Source: Sclerodactyla briareus (lineage: Eukaryota; Echinodermata; Holothuroidea; Dendrochirotida; Sclerodactylidae). Taken from it: a stretch of DNA of 64,000 nucleotides. A model generated the notes under the pieces. That model was not told where the DNA came from, ran no database searches, and saw nothing but the letters and a program-made list of their open reading frames with translations. The stretch covers positions 186,001 to 250,000 of the forward strand of contig JAODTK010005833.1 of the NCBI GenBank assembly GCA_026419785.1, read 5' to 3'. Positions 59,784-64,000 of the stretch are shown piece by piece. The position numbers and the translations under genes are program-made. Every line of letters starts with the position of its first letter. Within the stretch, counting starts at the first letter, position 1.

Positions 59784-59790
59784 GTGAGTA
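59784..59790 (+). other. Splice donor ending the FATP exon
   Basis: The sequence ACA|GTGAGTA matches the eukaryotic 5' splice site consensus at the point where similarity to FATP proteins stops. It interrupts a codon after its first base (phase 1). Reading through gives residues unlike the family. Confidence 0.8.
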
Positions 59791-62380
59791 TTCCCCTTGG
59801 GGTAGTTCGACTTTAGTTCGGCAGCCCCAACCCAAAGGTGATGACTTTGTTCTCGTTGTTTCTGATTTTTTTTTTCGCTGCCCGAATTATTACCGATTTC
59901 TGCATTTTTCCTCGAATTTCTCATCTCAGACAAATGTTTATCGGGGAACTTTCCTCCCCCCCCCCTTCCCTCGTACGCCTTATGACGCCAATATCATTCT
60001 CTTCTCACCTTGGAAAATGCTCACACTTACAGGTTGCCTTCGATGTAATCTAGCGCATTTTAGTAATCTTGACACACTCACATACCTTCCAAAAATAATT
60101 TTGCATTCTAACATGTCCTTGATGCGATTTGTTGCTATGAATCGTGTTATGTTTCTGCCGAAATGTGCTGAGCACAAAGGCAGTAAGTGCCCTTCGTTGG
60201 GAGCTGGCCGAAATCTCACTTTTCAGGAACATCAAGCTCCGCGTTAGTCCAATCCTAGATGACCCAGGTATAGATATTCTTTTGCCGCGGTCCCGTTTCT
60301 CCGACGTGAATCTTTTAAAAAAAAAAGATTTCGCCCGACGAAGATATAAAGTAAAATGTTGATCTTTGATGAAAAAATAACCTTCGCATCTTTTCCTTCT
60401 CATTTTGGACCATGGTTAAACTTCTTTTGTCCGAGTTGGAGGGCTAAGAAGGGGGACGGGTGTTACTTTCGTATGTCCAGGCTCAGCTGACTTCCAGGGG
60501 AACGTAATATATAGTTAGTACAATGGCAAAATTCACAAAAGGTGCACTAGCCTAATGTAAATTAATGCTTGTGGGTCAACTCGCCGATTTTATAAGCTAT
60601 TTCCGCATTGGTTGATCGTGGATCCCCACATGATGCTGAGCTATAATCCTAACAAATATACACCTGATTGCTATCAATACCGACAGCCAATCACAGCGGC
60701 TGTTGTCAATATGCCTAAGCGCGCGAGATTTTCTGGCTTTGATATAAACCTAATATTACGAGAGAAATTCAAGCAATTCTTGCTGATGAAATGAGGGATT
60801 TTAGTGGGAATAGCATGAAAGACGAATGCTGTTTTTGGAAATCAAGAAGGGCTTTGAGCTCGAGGAGTGGGAGCGGAATGTTACTTCTGCCCTACACATT
60901 TTCCTTGGCGCTCCCAAGCCCCCCTGTTCTTTTCTACGCCCTTGTCACTGGGGTACATTTAGTCAGATATGGGAGATGTGAACTAGTCTCGCCTGTTTGC
61001 CCGATCGGTGGTTTTTATTATTCACTAAACAACACTATACACAACCAACTAGTTCATGCCAGGACCATCGTCATGTCAAACGAAACATCCACATATTTCC
61101 ACATAACACATAAAAAGTCCTAAACATAAACTGACCCATAAATAAGTGCTCCCCAACACATCAACCCTATCCACACGCACGCACACGTCAAGGATGTCCC
61201 AGAATAGATCTTTAGGAAACCTCAACATTTGTTCCAGTCCCCAGACCAAGAGAGAGGGGAAAAATGTTACAGTATTTGAAGTCTAATCTATACCAGCAGT
61301 AAAATTTGTCACAGGGGCTGTTCAATCCGTTCACAGTGCTTATTCTAACAGAGCTATTATATGATGGAATTCGAATTCCTGGCATCAAATAACAGCAGAT
61401 TCCAGAAAAAAATGTTACGGACCATACTCTGAGTTGCGAAATTCTTACCAAGTGGAAATTGGAATATGTTATGCAAATTCGACACATACAATGGCCTCTA
61501 CTGACCCAGCTGTACCTTCAAAAGGAAAAAGGGGGAACTACCAAGTTTGTGGAAATCAACAAAACTTTCAAAAATTGCTTAAACTATGCAAATTATGCAT
61601 TATTAGACACATTAAATGGACCTCCAGAGAACCAGACTTCACTTTTAAAATTTTCGGGAACCATGTAGACACATCCACAAGGTTCGTAATCAAAATCCGA
61701 AAACTTGCAAATTAGACCACTCAATTAGTTTCAGCATATTTGAGGCTGAAAATCTAATAAGTATCTACCCTGTATCCCAGGTCTACATGCCAAACTACAT
61801 CACTGTGTCACATACGGTTCTTGCGTAACCTTGCTAACGAGGCTAAACAATAGTACATAATAATTGGTATTGCTCATTTGAGCTCTCATTTATACACTTT
61901 GCAATCGGATTTCCACCTCCCACAGTACACTCACTTCGGGTATAATTACATGAGATTGCGAAATGACCATCCGCCTCAGTGCACAGGTTACTGTCGGAGA
62001 TTAGCGGAACGCATATGCATAATTCTTTGTTACAACCGCGTAATGATATAATTACCCGATAATTAATCCTAACGATAATGACATAATATTTGAACAAGGT
62101 GAGTCATTGTAGGGACACTGAAAAAAAAGAGCCACATGAGCTTTGTTTGACCTTCCACTGAGAAGTTACTGTGTACAAAATATATGTGGGATTCAACCTC
62201 GCCGATCATACAATCCAATGCGATACAATCCTTGTAAACGATATAGGCAATATCGATCAGTTCTTAACCCCATAGACATTCGTGTTTATAAGTTATAGGG
62301 TTTAGAAAAATGTCTCGTTTCTCCCCACTTCTGTTTTACCTTTTTTTACTGTTTCACAGGGTAGCCCATATCCCAAGTGC
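59791..62380. other. Probable FATP intron 1 sequence
   Basis: This is AT-rich sequence with short C runs (59,956-59,966) and no convincing second FATP exon. A weak candidate at 60,184-60,305 is discussed in the findings. A CA-like tract lies near 61,175-61,190. The interval 61,430-61,740 contains 'atgcaaatta'-type words like those of the dispersed GGTCA/TTTGCATAA repeats elsewhere in the window. Nothing else is recognised. Confidence 0.4.
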
Positions 62381-62389
62381 TGTAGAATG

Positions 62390-62625
62390 CTTTAATAGGG
62401 ACCCTCAAACAGTAAACAAAAACATACACATTTACAACAACGACAGAAACGAAAACGACAGGAACATAAAAAATACCCCAAAATAGCATTGGCACAGCTA
62501 CATTTTAATCGTCCATACAAAAATATATACTTGTCCAACTTGCGTTTAAATGGATTGCAATTTGGCAAAGATTTAAGATAGGATGACAACATATTCCACG
62601 ATCTCGCTCCAGAGAATTCCAATGT
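62390..62625 (-). mobile_element. 3' end of a non-LTR retrotransposon ORF2 (relic)
   Basis: On the minus strand the frame reads FSGARSWNMLSSYLKSLPN followed by FKRKLDKYIFL. This matches the conserved C-terminal pattern of Jockey/CR1-group LINE ORF2 proteins: a G-x-x-x-WN-x-LP-like core, then an F-K-x-K-L-K-x-x-L helix. The rest of the reverse transcriptase is absent upstream, where a G/T homopolymer region begins, as expected for a 5'-truncated or interrupted copy. The Cys-rich stretch after it resembles the tail of such ORFs but is not diagnostic. It lies in the presumed FATP intron in antisense orientation. Confidence 0.6.
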
Positions 62626-63289
62626 TTTTTTTGGGGGGGGTTTTTTTCGTTTTCAGTCTTGACGAGTTCAAGGGTAATACTGTTGAGCAGCTTCGACCTC
62701 GTTACGAGAGTATGACATTCTATGGAGATTGTATGTTAGAGCCACCCCGGGACACAGTTAAACTAAGAATATCCCAGAAGTAACCAGCACGATGACGGGA
62801 CAGTTAGCTAATGTAATTCTTCATTAAAATTCGGCAAAAATGTTATCCCCTAACACCACACCCAGAACCAACTATAGCGCCGGTTTTGCAGAATCCTGAA
62901 CATGATTGGTTTTGTTGAAGATGGATTGTCGTCAATTAAAATAATTTTGTAAACAATATAATGCACCAACGATTTAGATAAATTGAACCAATGGTTTATA
63001 TTTCACGCCTTTTTTCCGTTCCCAAAGAAATTGCATATAGTAATATTGAAAGTATGTGATTTCCGATTTATACGAGTTGTGCCGCAAATTACGATATTTT
63101 GTCGTGACGTTCATTTTTTTGCAGAATTCGCCGTCGTTGTTCGCTGGACGCTAGCAGACGTCAATCAATCTTCAATTGTTGGATGCGGTTGACCACAATG
63201 GGGTTTAAATATTGCATTAGCAAACTCATGCGTGTGGACGGCAAGACACTAAGTCTTATGATGTTGATTTGTGACAGTTTGGAGATAAT

Positions 63290-63930
63290 TCTGTTTATGT
63301 GGTCACCCTTACAAAAAACGTGTGGGCAACCTGTGTCAAAAAACACACGGGTTTGCCAGTACAAAGGCGTGGCAAAATTTCAAGACAATAATACTGCAAA
63401 ATAGAGGCAAACCGTGATTTTGGAACAAATTTTCTGGTGTCAACCTGTGTTTTTACCACAGTTTTCCCCACATGACACGTGGATCAAAAACTGTGGCAAA
63501 CATGGGGAAAACCTGGGTTTAGGAGAATACCGGGCATACATGGGCAAAAAAATGTGTGGTAGTGTGTCAACATGGTGTCGTAAACCTGTGGAACTGCGGT
63601 CATTACTTAGTGCATGTTTAGGGATAATATCTAAAAAGAGATGAATTCCCCAGGAATGTGGGCCTGCCACAGATTTCCACAGGTTTTACCCCAGTAGTGT
63701 GTGGCAATGACCACAGTTTTGCCTCTTGCCAATTTGACCCACAGGTTTGTCACAGACACTGTGTCATCAGGGTTGATACCTTGTTTTAGGGTTTGCCGGG
63801 GGAAAATGGGCAATGTGGGCATTAACCAAACCTGTGGCAATGTCATCTAGTTTACCTGGGAAATTGTGTGTTTTTGGAACAAAATTGCCACACGTTTTTT
63901 TTTTGTAGGGCATTCCATTGCAGACATGGG
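63290..63930. repeat. Degenerate short repeat of CCACAGGTTT / TGTGGCAAAC words
   Basis: Variants of CCTGTGGCAA, GGTTTGCC, CCACAGTTTT and CATGGGGAAAACCTGGGT recur about every 15-40 bases, on both strands, over about 640 bases. The left half carries more TGTGGCAAAC-type copies and the right half more CCACAGGTTT copies, giving a loose inverted arrangement. Open frames that cross it are by-products of the repeat. It may be a diverged minisatellite or the subterminal repeats of a DNA transposon. Confidence 0.65.
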
Positions 63931-64000
63931 TCAAAACCACATCCCAGGGTACTTATAAACGGCGTGACATTAGCGATACTAATGTCGCCAGTCTATTAAT

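Noticed and set aside
60227..60305. FATP exon starting at the TTTTCAG acceptor at 60,226
   Set aside because: Joining it to the phase-1 donor of the first exon puts it in a frame with an early stop.

Overview
The window looks like a gene-poor stretch of an invertebrate animal nuclear genome. No bacterial operons, tRNA or rRNA genes, or CRISPR arrays are visible. Short spurious frames are everywhere, microsatellites are frequent, and there are several classes of decayed eukaryotic retrotransposon. A marine invertebrate, possibly a deuterostome such as an echinoderm, hemichordate or cephalochordate, fits the mixture of RTE-like, CR1/L2-like and Penelope-like elements, tRNA-derived SINEs and GGTCA-rich dispersed tandem repeats. 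That placement is inference, not a species call.

The only host gene recognised with confidence is at the right end. A coding exon at 59,297-59,783 (+) encodes the N-terminal part of a fatty acid transport protein / very-long-chain acyl-CoA synthetase (SLC27A/FATP family). It has a splice acceptor just upstream and a strong GTGAGT donor at its end. The catalytic AMP-binding exons are not identified and probably lie beyond the window.

Layout: 0-7.5 kb is mostly unique sequence with a GGTCA-rich repeat block (2.1-3.4 kb). 7.6-10.4 kb holds an RTE-like LINE relic (+), (TA)n and (AAT)n microsatellites, and a CR1/L2-like LINE relic (-). 10.9-24.5 kb holds copies of dispersed repeats, including an inverted pair at 10.9 and 24.2 kb and two AATGGT minisatellite arrays in opposite orientation at 19.1 and 22.0 kb. 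22.35-26.47 kb contains two diverged direct copies of a unit of about 1.2-1.5 kb. 26.45-31 kb holds a LINE reverse transcriptase fragment (+) and two parts of one or more Penelope-like elements (-): a linker plus GIY-YIG endonuclease, and a reverse transcriptase. 33.2-34.5 kb has two copies of a tRNA-headed SINE, with a third inverted copy at 57.6-58.1 kb. 40-42.7 kb and 55.8-57.1 kb carry related tandem arrays with a shared head motif and a shared tail. 46.2-47.1 kb holds another LINE fragment and another SINE. 54.5-57.5 kb is a duplicated segment whose second copy was split by one of those arrays. 63.3-63.9 kb is a short-period CCACAGGTTT-type repeat.

The genes do not form a pathway. The main biological content is the FATP 5' coding exon and a layered record of transposon insertion. 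The strongest candidate for something undescribed is the composite repeat with a conserved head motif, about 270-bp tandem units rich in AGGTCA half-sites, a CA-rich tract and a conserved tail. In architecture it resembles Helentron-associated or 'pearl'-type non-autonomous elements.
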